From contig NZ_JBIYSM020000015.1 of assembly GCF_044759095.2 (NCBI RefSeq), positions 1 to 64,000 of the forward strand: DNA of 64,000 bases. Reading direction: 5' to 3'. Of the stretch, positions 15,984 to 24,088 are shown one piece after another; positions within the stretch are counted from its first letter, which is position 1, and each line of letters begins with the position of its first letter. The notes under the pieces are model-generated. The model ran no database searches and had not been told where the DNA came from. It was given only the letters and a program-made list of their open reading frames with translations. This stretch comes from JBIYSM02 sp044759095 (lineage in GTDB: Bacteria > Bacillota > Bacilli > Brevibacillales > Brevibacillaceae). Both the position numbers and the translations under genes were made by a program.

Positions 15984-17171
15984 TTATACCGCTTGTTCGG
16001 ACCCGGTCAAGACTTTAATGCGATACCGGACAATGGGGAAGACCAGCAGGCAAGCCGCCGCTGAGACGGCACCGATGCCGCAGAAATCGCCGCTCTGCAA
16101 AAAAAGGGGGGATATCGCCGTGGACGCCATCATGCCTGCGTACATGGCAGAGCTGTTCAAGGAGAGTATCGTTCCGCGGATGCGCGGATTCAATTCGGAA
16201 AACAGTGCGGTAAGTGCCGCGTGACCCAATCCGAATGCTGTCGCCCAGAAGATGTGCAGCGTCACGGCCAGCACAACATTCTGGCTGACCATTGACACTC
16301 CGAACACACCGGCGGCGGTAAGCAGGCTGGCCAGCAGGACAACCTGCTTTTTGCCAAAACGGTCTGCCAGCTTTCCGCCAGTCACACTTCCAACGACGCT
16401 GCCCGCTCCTGCCACCATCAACACCAGCCCGATCTGGCTTACGTTCAGTGCAAACTGCTGGTAGTAAAGTCCGATGTTCGCCATCATTCCCTGCAATCCT
16501 CCAAACCAGAGAAACGTGGCAATCAAGGCGAAACAAATGGACGGATTGGATTTGGCGGCACGAAGCTGAGTTGCGAGCGCTGCCATCGACGTACCAGCGG
16601 AGGCTGAAGCTCGCGCCGAGCCGGAAGGGAGGCGCAGCCAGGCGATCACAAGGAGCAGCAGGATGAAGAAGCCCATTCCATAAAACGTCCACCGCCATGT
16701 GCTGAGGTAGGCAAGATACGTTCCCAGCGGTACGCCGAACAAGGTGGAGCCAGTCAGCGCTCCGAGGATGAGGCCCATTGCCCTGCCCCGCTGCTCATAC
16801 GGAACAGCGTCGCCCGCCATCGCCATACTTGCAGGTTGCAGCATTCCAGCACCCAAACCGGTCACGGCGCGAAACAGCAGCAGCTGCCAAAAGGTCTCCC
16901 CTGTTCCGGTTAGAAAAGTTCCCAAAGAAAGCACCAGCAAGCCCAACAGGATAAACCGCCGACGTCCCCGGTGATCGGACAGGGCCCCAAAAATCGGCGC
17001 ACAAATCATGTACATAAAAGCATAGGCGCTGACCAAGAGAGCCCCCCACTCCTTCGACACCTGGACGGAATCAACCAAGAGCGGCAGCAACGGTGCGGTA
17101 ATAATAGCGTCCAACCCGACAAAAAAGGAGCTTGCTGCCAGTAAGGGGAGCAGCCTATTCGCATTCCTCAT
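15984..17171 (-). CDS. DHA1-type major facilitator (drug) transporter
   Basis: A 395-residue transporter with twelve hydrophobic segments. The loop 2-3 signature is GALSDHRGRRRFIL, and the TM5 motif region contains GLGAGMLQPASMAMAGD and GLILGALTGSTLFGVPLG, typical of drug/proton antiporters of the 12-TM class. AGAGG precedes the ATG at 17171; an ATG at 17177 is too close to the site. It lies downstream of a MarR regulator whose likely operator overlaps its upstream region, so inducible export is likely. Confidence 0.88.
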   Translation of the reverse strand: MRNANRLLPLLAASSFFVGLDAIITAPLLPLLVDSVQVSKEWGALLVSAYAFMYMICAPIFGALSDHRGRRRFILLGLLVLSLGTFLTGTGETFWQLLLFRAVTGLGAGMLQPASMAMAGDAVPYEQRGRAMGLILGALTGSTLFGVPLGTYLAYLSTWRWTFYGMGFFILLLLVIAWLRLPSGSARASASAGTSMAALATQLRAAKSNPSICFALIATFLWFGGLQGMMANIGLYYQQFALNVSQIGLVLMVAGAGSVVGSVTGGKLADRFGKKQVVLLASLLTAAGVFGVSMVSQNVVLAVTLHIFWATAFGLGHAALTALFSELNPRIRGTILSLNSSAMYAGMMASTAISPLFLQSGDFCGIGAVSAAACLLVFPIVRYRIKVLTGSEQAV

Positions 17172-17189
17172 GTTCATTCACCTCTAAAT

Positions 17190-17224
17190 AATTAGTTTAT
17201 TAATAGTTAAGTAATTAACTAATT
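17190..17224. promoter_or_regulatory. Candidate MarR operator in front of the MFS gene
   Basis: AATTAGTT (17190-17197) is mirrored by AACTAATT (17217-17224). Inside this, TAGTTAA (17204-17210) is mirrored by TTAACTA (17215-17221). The same TAGTTAA/TTAACTA half-sites recur upstream of the marR gene at 17743-17761. Confidence 0.6.
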
Positions 17225-17275
17225 GGGGTTTTTTGACCCCGTCACGGTACGGTAACGGGGCTGCGGGATTGGATG

Positions 17276-17677
17276 TCAGGCTTCGATTTTCTCCAGCAAT
17301 TTCAACAGGGTGGCCTGCTCTTCCTCCGAGAGTCGCTGAAATCCGGACATGACCGTTTCCTCGTAGACGGGCCATGCCTGCTCCAAAGTATTTCGACCGG
17401 ATTCCGTAAGGTGGACCAGTACCCTGCGTCGGTCCTCAGGATCAAACTCGCGGTGAACCAATCCCATTTTCTCCAGTGCATTCAATAACCCGCTCACATT
17501 GGCCCGAGTCACAGCCAGATCGTCCCCCAGCTCAGAAGGGAGCGCTGGTTTTTCAAAACGTCGCAGGGATACCAAGAGACATAGCCGCCCAAGCGTCAAT
17601 CCGAAAGGCTGCAGCCGTTCTTCCAGCCGGCGAACGGAGAAGGCGTTGGTCTTGTAGAGGGTGAGGAACAGTTGCAC
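17276..17677 (-). CDS. MarR-family transcriptional regulator
   Basis: A winged-helix regulator with the MarR recognition region LGDDLAVTRANVSGLLNALEKMGLV and wing REFDPEDRRRVLVHLT. As drawn it starts at a GTG (17677), giving 133 residues, short for the family and without a ribosome binding site. A strong AAAGGGGG lies about 45 bases further up, and the frame between is open but holds only ATC codons where a start would be expected (17722). The true start may therefore be ATC, adding 15 residues. It controls itself and the MFS gene through shared palindromes. Confidence 0.85.
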   Translation of the reverse strand: MQLFLTLYKTNAFSVRRLEERLQPFGLTLGRLCLLVSLRRFEKPALPSELGDDLAVTRANVSGLLNALEKMGLVHREFDPEDRRRVLVHLTESGRNTLEQAWPVYEETVMSGFQRLSEEEQATLLKLLEKIEA

Positions 17678-17742
17678 AGGCAGAACAGGATTTTTGAAAG
17701 GATTCCAGCTTGAGATGGAGATTCCCCCTTTAAATTAACCAC

Positions 17743-17761
17743 TTAACTATTTATTAGTTAA
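17743..17761. promoter_or_regulatory. Candidate MarR autoregulatory operator
   Basis: TTAACTA (17743-17749), a five-base spacer and TAGTTAA (17755-17761) form a perfect inverted repeat just upstream of the marR ribosome binding site. The half-sites are the same as in the MFS upstream region. Confidence 0.6.
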
Positions 17762-17773
17762 TTATTATAGCGC

Positions 17774-17806
17774 AAAAAACCCAACCGGAAAAGGTTGGGT
17801 TTTGCC
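17774..17806 (-). terminator. Terminator of the ArsB/NhaD transporter gene
   Basis: AAACCCAACC pairs with GGTTGGGTTT around a GGAAAA loop. On the minus strand it is followed by a run of T. It lies 11 bases beyond the transporter stop. Confidence 0.85.
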
Positions 17807-17816
17807 TGGGCGACAC

Positions 17817-19106
17817 TTACGACGCAAACACGAAGTAACGAAGATAGATGTACAGATGAGAAATGACAATGCTCAACAGCATCAAAGGGAAGGCCACGTA
17901 CATAAACTTGAGGAACGTAATCGGGTATTTTTCCTTGGCCGCCATGCCGACCACGATTACGTTGGCGCTTGCCCCGATAATCGTTCCGTTTCCGCCCAGG
18001 CAGGCGCCGAGCGCCAAACTCCACCAGAGCGGCTCCAGATTTTGAATGCCCAGCACGCCCATCTCCTTGATCATCGGAATCATCGTCGCCACGAACGGAA
18101 TGTTGTCGATGAAGGCGGACGCTATGGCGCTCAACCAGAGAATGATCAGGGACGTAAAGAGGGTGTCTCCCCCTGTCAGGTTAATCGCCCACTCTGCCAC
18201 CATGGCAATTACGCCGGTGTGCACCAATCCGGAGACGAGGATGAACAGGCCGGCAAAGAAGAAGATGGTGCTCCACTCCACTTTTTCCAAGGCCTCTTCC
18301 AGGTAGTGTTCACCCGTCAACAAGAGCAGCAGGAACGCACCGGTCAGAGCGATGGTAGCGGACTCCAGATGCAGCGCACCGTGCAATATGAACCCGAGGA
18401 TGGTCAGCCCCAGCACGGTGAGGGATTTCTTCAGCAGCACGGGATCGGTAAGTTCGTCTTTTTCGTTCAGGTCCATCAGATTGGCCTGCAAGTCAGGAGA
18501 GGATTTCAACTGCCTCCGATAAATGAGAACCAGAATGGCAACCGTCACAACAAATACAATCAACGCCGCCGGAGCCAGGTTGTTGACAAACGCCATAAAG
18601 GTCAGCTCAGGAACGGCGCTGCCGATCATGATGTTCGGCGGATCTCCGATCAGCGTAGCTGTCCCCCCGATGTTGGAGGCGAGAATTTCACTGATCAGGT
18701 ACGGCACCGGGGTAACCTTCAACTGTCGGGCGATACTGAAGGTAATCGGCACCATCAAGAGTACAGTCGTCACATTGTCCAGCAGCGCGGACGCCAATGC
18801 CGTAATCGTACAGAGCGCCACCAGAATTTTCACCGGCTCCCCGCGCACCTGCTTGGCTGCCCGGATCGCCAGGTATTTGAAAACGCCTGTCTGGGACGTG
18901 ATGGTCACAATAATCATCATCCCGATGAGCAGTCCCAGCGTGTTAAAGTCGATGTGCTCAATCGCTTCTTCCTGGCTGACGATGCCAAACAGCACCATCA
19001 GGATCCCGCCGATCATGGCAATGATCGTACGGTGGATTTTTTCCGAAATGATAAAAGCGTACGTAATGGCAAACAGTCCAATTGCAAGCAGAGCCTGGTT
19101 TCCCAT
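17817..19106 (-). CDS. ArsB/NhaD-family ion transporter
   Basis: A 429-residue membrane protein with about eleven hydrophobic segments in two related halves. The conserved family stretches are SALLDNVTTVLLMVPIT with ASNIGGTATLIGDPPN in the first half, and SAFIDNIPFVATMIPM with GACLGGNGTIIGASANV in the second. This is the ArsB/NhaD (ion transporter superfamily) arrangement, seen in arsenite and Na+/H+ antiporters and in anion permeases. Without ars genes nearby the ion is undecided. It starts behind GGGGGAGATGAG. Confidence 0.9.
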   Translation of the reverse strand: MGNQALLAIGLFAITYAFIISEKIHRTIIAMIGGILMVLFGIVSQEEAIEHIDFNTLGLLIGMMIIVTITSQTGVFKYLAIRAAKQVRGEPVKILVALCTITALASALLDNVTTVLLMVPITFSIARQLKVTPVPYLISEILASNIGGTATLIGDPPNIMIGSAVPELTFMAFVNNLAPAALIVFVVTVAILVLIYRRQLKSSPDLQANLMDLNEKDELTDPVLLKKSLTVLGLTILGFILHGALHLESATIALTGAFLLLLLTGEHYLEEALEKVEWSTIFFFAGLFILVSGLVHTGVIAMVAEWAINLTGGDTLFTSLIILWLSAIASAFIDNIPFVATMIPMIKEMGVLGIQNLEPLWWSLALGACLGGNGTIIGASANVIVVGMAAKEKYPITFLKFMYVAFPLMLLSIVISHLYIYLRYFVFAS

Positions 19107-19205
19107 CTCATCTCCCCCATTTTCTTATTAGTTGTGCTCTCCCGAAATCGCATTATGCAACAGAAATGACCCGCTTTTGGCGAAAAGTACCAAAAAACGG
19201 CAAAA

Positions 19206-19231
19206 AGGAGCCTGTTTTGTGACAGGCTCCT
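19206..19231 (-). terminator. Terminator of the L33 gene
   Basis: AGGAGCCTGT pairs with ACAGGCTCCT. On the minus strand the stem is followed by TTTTTGCCGTTTTTT. It lies 65 bases beyond the L33 stop. Confidence 0.85.
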
Positions 19232-19295
19232 CCAAATTTCGCACATATGCAATTTCTCTTATATCATAACAAAAGTCAGTATGTTTGTAAAATAC

Positions 19296-19445
19296 TTATT
19301 TGGTCTCGCGATGCAGAGTATATCGCTTCAACCGCGGCGAGTATTTCCTCAGCTCCAGACGCTCCGGATTGGTTCGCTTGTTTTTGGTGGTAATGTAGTT
19401 GCGGTCCCCTGTCTCGGTGCACTGCAAGGTAATTTTCACTCTCAT
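19296..19445 (-). CDS. rpmG: 50S ribosomal protein L33, cysteine-poor paralogue
   Basis: A 49-residue L33 with the family core NYITTKNKRTNPERLELRKYSPRLKRYTLHRETK split around the basic middle. Zinc-binding L33 has two CxxC pairs. Here only one cysteine (residue 9) remains, and the second pair reads SPRL, so this is the zinc-independent (C-minus) form. In Bacillus such forms are Zur-controlled replacements used under zinc shortage. It follows a COG0523 GTPase remnant by 21 bases, the usual zinc-response pairing. The ribosome binding site is AAAGGAGCG. Confidence 0.93.
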   Translation of the reverse strand: MRVKITLQCTETGDRNYITTKNKRTNPERLELRKYSPRLKRYTLHRETK

Positions 19446-19466
19446 CTTCTATCGCTCCTTTCTCTG

Positions 19467-20480
19467 TTAGATGACGGTTTCGACAACTGTGTTCGTCGTC
19501 GGCAGCGGGTCGGCAAACGCTCTCCAGTCGGCAGCCATCTCTTCTGCTGTCAGCAGGCAGGCGTCCAGTGACTCGATCAGCTCTTCGCGATCCATGTCGA
19601 TTCCGATAAAGACCAGTTCAATCACGCGATCTCCATAATCGGAGTCCCATGTATCCGCCCATTCCGGATCCTCAGCCAGCACGGCGCGCTTCTCTTCTTC
19701 CGGCAGGGCAGCCACCCAATATCCCGCGGTACCGATTTCAATGGAGGGACCTGCCTGACTGAGCGTCATGGCCAGGTCGTTGCGCGTAGCCAGCCAGAAA
19801 AATCCCTTGGCCCGCACCACCTCTTCCGGCCAATTGGCGAGCCACTGGCGGAACCGCTCCGGGTGAAACGGCCGGTTGCGGCGGTAAACAAAAGAGGCAA
19901 TTCCGTACTCATCGGTCTCCGGTGTATGCTCCTGCTTCTGCAGCTCCTGAATCCATCCGGCAGACTGGCTTGCCTTTTCAAAGTCAAACAGGCAGGTGTT
20001 GAGAATTTCGCGCGGATCTACCTTGCCGTGGCTGGATCGCAGGAATCGGGCAGACGGCTGCAGTTTGCGCAGCACGCTTTCCAATTGGCGAAGATCGTCT
20101 TCCGCCACCATGTCGCACTTGTTCAAGATCAGCACGTCACAAAACTCGATTTGGCTGATCAACAGGTCCACTACTTCCCTCTGGTCCTCTTCGCTCGCCG
20201 CCTGATTGCGCTCCAGCAGGCTTTCTCCCGAGGAAAAGTCATGCCAGAAGCGGTAGGCGTCGACGACCGTTACCATGGTATCGAGACGGCAAATCGCCGA
20301 GAGGTCAATCCTGTTGGCTTCGTCTACATAGGTAAAGGTTTGCGCCACCGGTACCGGTTCCCCAATGCCCGTCGACTCGATCAGGATATAGTCGTATTTG
20401 TTTTCCCGGGCTAGCCGCTCCACTTCCTGCAGCAAGTCCTCCCGCAACGTACAGCAGATGCAGCCGTTCGACATCTCCAC
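19467..20480 (-). pseudogene. 5'-truncated COG0523 (CobW/YciC-type) zinc-response GTPase
   Basis: The 337 residues begin at (I)VEMSNGCICCTLREDLL, the metal-binding CxCC motif normally found about 65 residues into COG0523 proteins. The P-loop GxxGxGKTT segment that should precede it is absent in all frames upstream; a TAG stop and then the ArsR terminator come directly before the homology starts. The rest is intact: LNKCDMV (NKxD, base recognition) and the C-terminal CobW domain with RPFHPERFRQWL. No ribosome binding site precedes the remaining GTG or ATG. A deletion fusing this gene to the ArsR terminator is the simplest reading. Confidence 0.8.
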
Positions 20481-20498
20481 AATCTATTCTTATACGTC

Positions 20499-20526
20499 AA
20501 AAAAACCTCTGAGTTTTCCCAGAGGC
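20499..20526 (-). terminator. Terminator of the SDR-arsR operon
   Basis: GCCTCTG and CAGAGG pair around a short loop and are followed on the minus strand by seven T. The stem begins at the arsR stop codon. The COG0523 remnant starts only about 18 bases further on. Confidence 0.85.
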
Positions 20527-20828
20527 TACATACAGGTCGTTTCCACCGTGTGGATCAACTGCTTCAACAGATCAAGCGAGTGTTCCAACGCAAGCGAGTA
20601 ATACCGCTGCGTCCCCTTCTGCTCAATCTCCACGAGCTTGTTGTCCCGCAGTATTTTCAGGTGGTGGGAGATGGCTGGCCGCGACAGCGTGGCGTGCTCC
20701 GCAATCTCGTTCACGGTCAGCTTTTCCTTTTCCGCCAGCAGCAAAATGATGTCCTGGCGGGCCGGGTCAGCCAGTGCCTGAAAGAGCGGAATACAGGCTC
20801 GGAACAGCTCAACGGCTGGCTGGGACAT
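20526..20828 (-). CDS. ArsR/SmtB-family repressor
   Basis: A 100-residue winged-helix protein with the order FQALADPARQDIILLLAEKE, LTVNEIAEHATLSRPAISHHLKIL (recognition helix) and a KGTQRYYSL wing. The metal-binding ELCVCD motif of ArsR/SmtB metal sensors is absent, so it probably senses something other than a thiol-bound metal. Start 20828 follows GGAGGAAGGAGA. It is the second gene after an SDR and likely represses this pair through the palindrome at 21645-21670. Confidence 0.9.
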   Translation of the reverse strand: MSQPAVELFRACIPLFQALADPARQDIILLLAEKEKLTVNEIAEHATLSRPAISHHLKILRDNKLVEIEQKGTQRYYSLALEHSLDLLKQLIHTVETTCM

Positions 20829-20845
20829 GGTTCTTCTCCTTCCTC

Positions 20846-21625
20846 CTACGCTTTTTCCTGTATCATGCGCACCACCGACGTCACAAGCTTTCTCGGCAGG
20901 AATCGGACGGAGTTGGCCAGCAGGCGGTTTTTCCACCCTGGAATGACGATGGTCTTCCCGTTCAAAAAGGCATCGTACCCGATCCGCGCCACCGTCTGCA
21001 CATCCATGACGCCGCTCTTGAACAGCTTCGACTGCTGCAAGTTGGCACGGGATTCGAAGCCGGTGGCCGTCGCTCCCGGACAGAGGGCAGTCACGGTCAC
21101 GTTCGTCCCCTTCAGCTCGTTTTCCAGCGCTTCCGTAAAGGAAAGCACGTATGCCTTGGTCGCATAGTAGACGGCCATCATCGGCCCCGGTTGAAAGGCT
21201 GCGGTAGAGGCAACGTTCATGATTCGTCCCTTGTTCCGTTTTACCATATCAGGCAGGAACAGCTTGGTTAAATGAGTTAACGTGACGACGTTCAGTTCAA
21301 TCATGTTCAACTCGTCCTGCAGATCGGTCTCGATGAATTTGCCGTAAAGGCCATACCCTGCGTTGTTGACCAGCATGTCAACTCTCAGGCCGTTTTCCCG
21401 AAGCTCCTCGTACAGCGCCGTGACGTGATCCTGCCGTGTCAAATCCTTGACGACGACCGCAACGTTCACGCCGTGGGCCGTTTCCAACTCCCGCTTCAAT
21501 TGGTTCAACTTTTCCGCATTTCTGGCCACTACGATCAGATCGTAGCCGTCCCGGGCAAACAGCTTTGCCAGTTCCCAGCCGATACCGCTGGAGGCGCCTG
21601 TAATCAAAACGCGCTCGTTTTTCAT
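20846..21625 (-). CDS. Short-chain dehydrogenase/reductase (classical SDR)
   Basis: A 259-residue oxidoreductase. It has TGASSGIG cofactor loop, DLTRQD, NNAGYG, catalytic serine in VASTAAF and YYATKAY (YxxxK). An ALCPGATAT stretch follows the active site. The hydrophobic C-terminal tail (LANSVRFLPRKLVTSVVRM) resembles DltE/YqjQ-like SDRs that touch the membrane. The substrate is unknown. It is co-transcribed with the ArsR repressor. Confidence 0.9.
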   Translation of the reverse strand: MKNERVLITGASSGIGWELAKLFARDGYDLIVVARNAEKLNQLKRELETAHGVNVAVVVKDLTRQDHVTALYEELRENGLRVDMLVNNAGYGLYGKFIETDLQDELNMIELNVVTLTHLTKLFLPDMVKRNKGRIMNVASTAAFQPGPMMAVYYATKAYVLSFTEALENELKGTNVTVTALCPGATATGFESRANLQQSKLFKSGVMDVQTVARIGYDAFLNGKTIVIPGWKNRLLANSVRFLPRKLVTSVVRMIQEKA

Positions 21626-21644
21626 CTATCATCACCAGACCGTT

Positions 21645-21670
21645 TATATGTTTAATTGTTTAAACATATA
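21645..21670. promoter_or_regulatory. Palindromic ArsR-type operator
   Basis: TATATGTTTAA (21645-21655) and TTAAACATATA (21660-21670) are perfect 11-base arms around a four-base spacer, 20 bases upstream of the SDR start. Position and symmetry fit autoregulation by the ArsR protein of this operon. Confidence 0.65.
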
Positions 21671-21702
21671 ATAAATGATCGGCATCCTTCTGTCAAACAG
21701 TG

Positions 21703-21735
21703 CAGGGGAACGCCGCACCCTGCATCGTTCCCCTG
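21703..21735 (-). terminator. Hairpin after the nitroreductase gene
   Basis: CAGGGGAACG (21703-21712) pairs exactly with CGTTCCCCTG (21726-21735). It lies seven bases beyond the nitroreductase stop. The following T-run is poor, so terminator function is likely but not certain. Confidence 0.5.
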
Positions 21736-21741
21736 TCCACA

Positions 21742-22383
21742 TCATTCGAAACTGTTTTCAATCACAAGCTGCTCCAACGGAAAGCGCATCGTCGGATAAG
21801 CAGGAGCGGCCGCTTTGCCCACCGTAATCATCATCACCGGAATGTATCGCTTTGGAATGTTCAGCTCCCGGATCAGCGCGTCCCTGTCAAAGCCTCCCAT
21901 CGGGCAGGTATCGTACCCTTTTGCCTTTGCTGCCAGCATCAGCTGCATGGCTGCCAGAGATCCGTTGAGAATGGCTTCGTCGCGGGCGATCTGGGGATTG
22001 CCGCGATACGCCCCTTCGATCTGTTGGATCATCGTGTCGCGCACCTGTTCGTTGACATACCCTTTTTCCAGTGCATGATCGTAAACAGGACGTGCCGACT
22101 TGTCCGCTTCGAGATCTCCCAGCACAATGATGGTTGCCGAGGAGTCCACCACCTGCCGCTGACCATAGGCGATGGACAGCAGGCGCTCTTTTTTCGCTGC
22201 GTCTGTGACCACCAGAAAACGCCAGTGCTGCAGGTTCCACGAGGAAGGCGCGGTAGCCGCCAAACGCAGGATTTCATTCAGCTCCTGGCGCGGTATGGCT
22301 GTTCCCGGCTGGTATTTGCGTACGCTGTGACGCGCTTCCATGACTTCCTCTGCCGTCATCGCTTGCTTCACGTTTGTGTTCAT
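21742..22383 (-). CDS. Nitroreductase-family flavoprotein
   Basis: A 213-residue FMN-dependent oxidoreductase. The FMN-binding start is ARHSVRKYQPG, then APSSWNLQHWRFLVV. The central GSLAAMQLMLAAKAKGYDTCPMGGFD and the end IPVMMITVGKAA are typical of the YdgI/YodC nitroreductase group. Likely an NAD(P)H-dependent quinone/nitro reductase. Start 22383 follows GGAG by nine bases. It is a single gene. Confidence 0.9.
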   Translation of the reverse strand: MNTNVKQAMTAEEVMEARHSVRKYQPGTAIPRQELNEILRLAATAPSSWNLQHWRFLVVTDAAKKERLLSIAYGQRQVVDSSATIIVLGDLEADKSARPVYDHALEKGYVNEQVRDTMIQQIEGAYRGNPQIARDEAILNGSLAAMQLMLAAKAKGYDTCPMGGFDRDALIRELNIPKRYIPVMMITVGKAAAPAYPTMRFPLEQLVIENSFE

Positions 22384-22575
22384 GTTCGTCAACTCCTATT
22401 GTGTAATGTAATGGCGAACGTTGAACATCTTATTTGATCAGGCTGAAAGTGACAACCTCTCAGCTGTAAGCGAAGTGTAGGGGAGCGGACGCATACCTTA
22501 GCTTTGCTCTCCCGGTTGCAAATCATGAATGGATCAGGTACATTCATTGCTACCATTTGTTGAAGGAGGGTTCAC

Positions 22576-23319
22576 ATGTTACTGGAAAATCAAGTAGTGC
22601 TGGTAACCGGTGCAGGCAGAGGCATCGGTCGGTCCGTCGCCGCCACTTACGCATCCAAGGGCGCCGTTGTCGTCATTGCGGAACGGAACGCCGGCGACGG
22701 AGAAACTGCCGTACAGTCCATACAGGAACAAGGCGGACAGGCCGTCTTTATCCAAACCGACGTCAGCGTCCCTGCCGATATCGAGCAGTTGTTCCGGCGA
22801 GTGGACGAGCAGTGGGGACGGCTTGACGTCCTGATCAACAACGCGGGCATCACCATGTGGAAATCGCCTTACGAGCTGTCGTTGGAGGAGTGGGATCGCG
22901 TGGTAAACACCAATCTGCGCAGTGTATTCCTCTGCTCGCGGGAAGCCGCCAGACTGATGCGCCGCACAGGGGGAGGTGCCATCGTGAACATCGCCTCCAC
23001 TCGCGCCCACATGTCGGAGCCCGATACCGAGGCGTACGCTGCAAGCAAAGGCGGTGTTCTGGCTCTCACCCATGCTCTTGCCGTTTCCTTGGGACCTGAC
23101 CGCATCAGGGTAAATGCTGTCTCCCCTGGATGGATTGAAACCGGCGACTATTCGATGCTGCGGCCGGAGGACCACGAACAGCACCCTTCCCGCCGCGTCG
23201 GCAAGCCGGATGACATCGCCCGCGCCTGCCTCTATCTGACGAGCCCCGAAAATGACTTCATCACCGGTGCGGAGCTGGTGATCGACGGCGGGATGTCACG
23301 CAAAATGATCTATATCTAA
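22576..23319 (+). CDS. SDR-family oxidoreductase (FabG-like)
   Basis: A 247-residue classical SDR. TGAGRGIGRS cofactor loop, NNAGITM, IVNIASTRAHM with the catalytic serine, YAASKGG (YxxxK), VNAVSPGWIETG, and the C-terminal FITGAELVIDGGMS. It resembles glucose-1-dehydrogenase/FabG-like enzymes; the substrate is open. Strong GAAGGAGGG site. It converges with nagB and shares a hairpin with it. Confidence 0.9.
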   Translation: MLLENQVVLVTGAGRGIGRSVAATYASKGAVVVIAERNAGDGETAVQSIQEQGGQAVFIQTDVSVPADIEQLFRRVDEQWGRLDVLINNAGITMWKSPYELSLEEWDRVVNTNLRSVFLCSREAARLMRRTGGGAIVNIASTRAHMSEPDTEAYAASKGGVLALTHALAVSLGPDRIRVNAVSPGWIETGDYSMLRPEDHEQHPSRRVGKPDDIARACLYLTSPENDFITGAELVIDGGMSRKMIYI

Positions 23320-23327
23320 AAAAACGA

Positions 23328-23354
23328 AAGGAACACGCGTCAACGTGCTCCTTC
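23328..23354 (-). terminator. Terminator between the convergent SDR and nagB genes
   Basis: AAGGAACACG and CGTGCTCCTT pair with one mismatch. On the minus strand it is followed by CTTTCG and a seven-T run, suited to ending the nagB operon. It overlaps the nagB stop. Confidence 0.7.
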
Positions 23355-24074
23355 CACTTTGGCATAGGCAAGTTTGTCAAAAAAGAAATGGGCGTTGGGG
23401 TGGGTCTGCAGAACGCTGGCCGGCATGGACGGGGTGACCTCCCCTTGAATGGCCCTTTGAACAGCCTCTGCCTTTTTCGGACCGTCCGCAGCCAATATTA
23501 CCTTCTTGGCCTCCATGATATGCTTGATCCCCAGCGTAATCCCTTGCGTAAGCTCTTTTTGTTCCTTGAAATACTTTTGTCCCACTGTCTTCGTAACGTT
23601 ATCCAGATCGATCACATGGGAGTAGTTTTCGAAGGAGACGCCCGGCTCGTTAAATCCCAAATGTCCGTTTACGCCTAATCCAAGCATAATCAGGTCAAGC
23701 GAACCATGCCGGAAGATCACCTCATCGATTCGGCGGCACTCAGCCGCCAAATCATCAGCCTTTGCATCAAAGAAGTGAATCTGCGACTCTTTGATCCCCA
23801 GCGGATGGAAAAGCTCATGATAAAGAAAATGTTGGCAGCTGCCTTCATCTTCAATGCCGAGCCCTACCCATTCATCCAGGCCCACGAAGGTCGCCCGGCT
23901 AAAATCAATCCTTCCCGCTTTCGCCGCTGTTACAAGCTCGCGATAGGTTCCGAGCGGTGTGTTGCCCCCAGGAAGACAGATCAGCGCATTCGGCTTTTCC
24001 CGCAAGAAATCAATGATGCTTTGGGCAATGCTTTTCGACATTTCGTCGTAACTAGCAAACACATGGATATTCAT
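23340..24074 (-). CDS. nagB: Glucosamine-6-phosphate deaminase-type isomerase
   Basis: A 244-residue NagB-family enzyme that turns glucosamine 6-phosphate into fructose 6-phosphate and ammonia. It has the phosphate loop LPGGNTPLGTY, GLDEW (D67) and GVNGHLGFNEPG with the ring-opening histidine and partner glutamate. Start 24074 follows GGAGG by eight bases and overlaps the permease stop. At the end of a sugar ABC operon under a ROK regulator, the imported compound is probably an amino sugar. A galactosamine-6-phosphate isomerase is the alternative. Confidence 0.88.
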   Translation of the reverse strand: MNIHVFASYDEMSKSIAQSIIDFLREKPNALICLPGGNTPLGTYRELVTAAKAGRIDFSRATFVGLDEWVGLGIEDEGSCQHFLYHELFHPLGIKESQIHFFDAKADDLAAECRRIDEVIFRHGSLDLIMLGLGVNGHLGFNEPGVSFENYSHVIDLDNVTKTVGQKYFKEQKELTQGITLGIKHIMEAKKVILAADGPKKAEAVQRAIQGEVTPSMPASVLQTHPNAHFFFDKLAYAKVEGAR

Positions 24075-24088
24075 CACTGTTGCCTCCA

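Noticed and set aside
17802..19169. 455-codon open frame on the plus strand
   Set aside because: Antisense of the ArsB/NhaD transporter; low-complexity Q/R/H-rich translation.
23340..24074. Possible loss of a catalytic aspartate in the NagB protein (GVNGH instead of GxDGH)
   Set aside because: I recall asparagine at this place in Bacillus-type NagB enzymes too, so I did not treat it as a defect.
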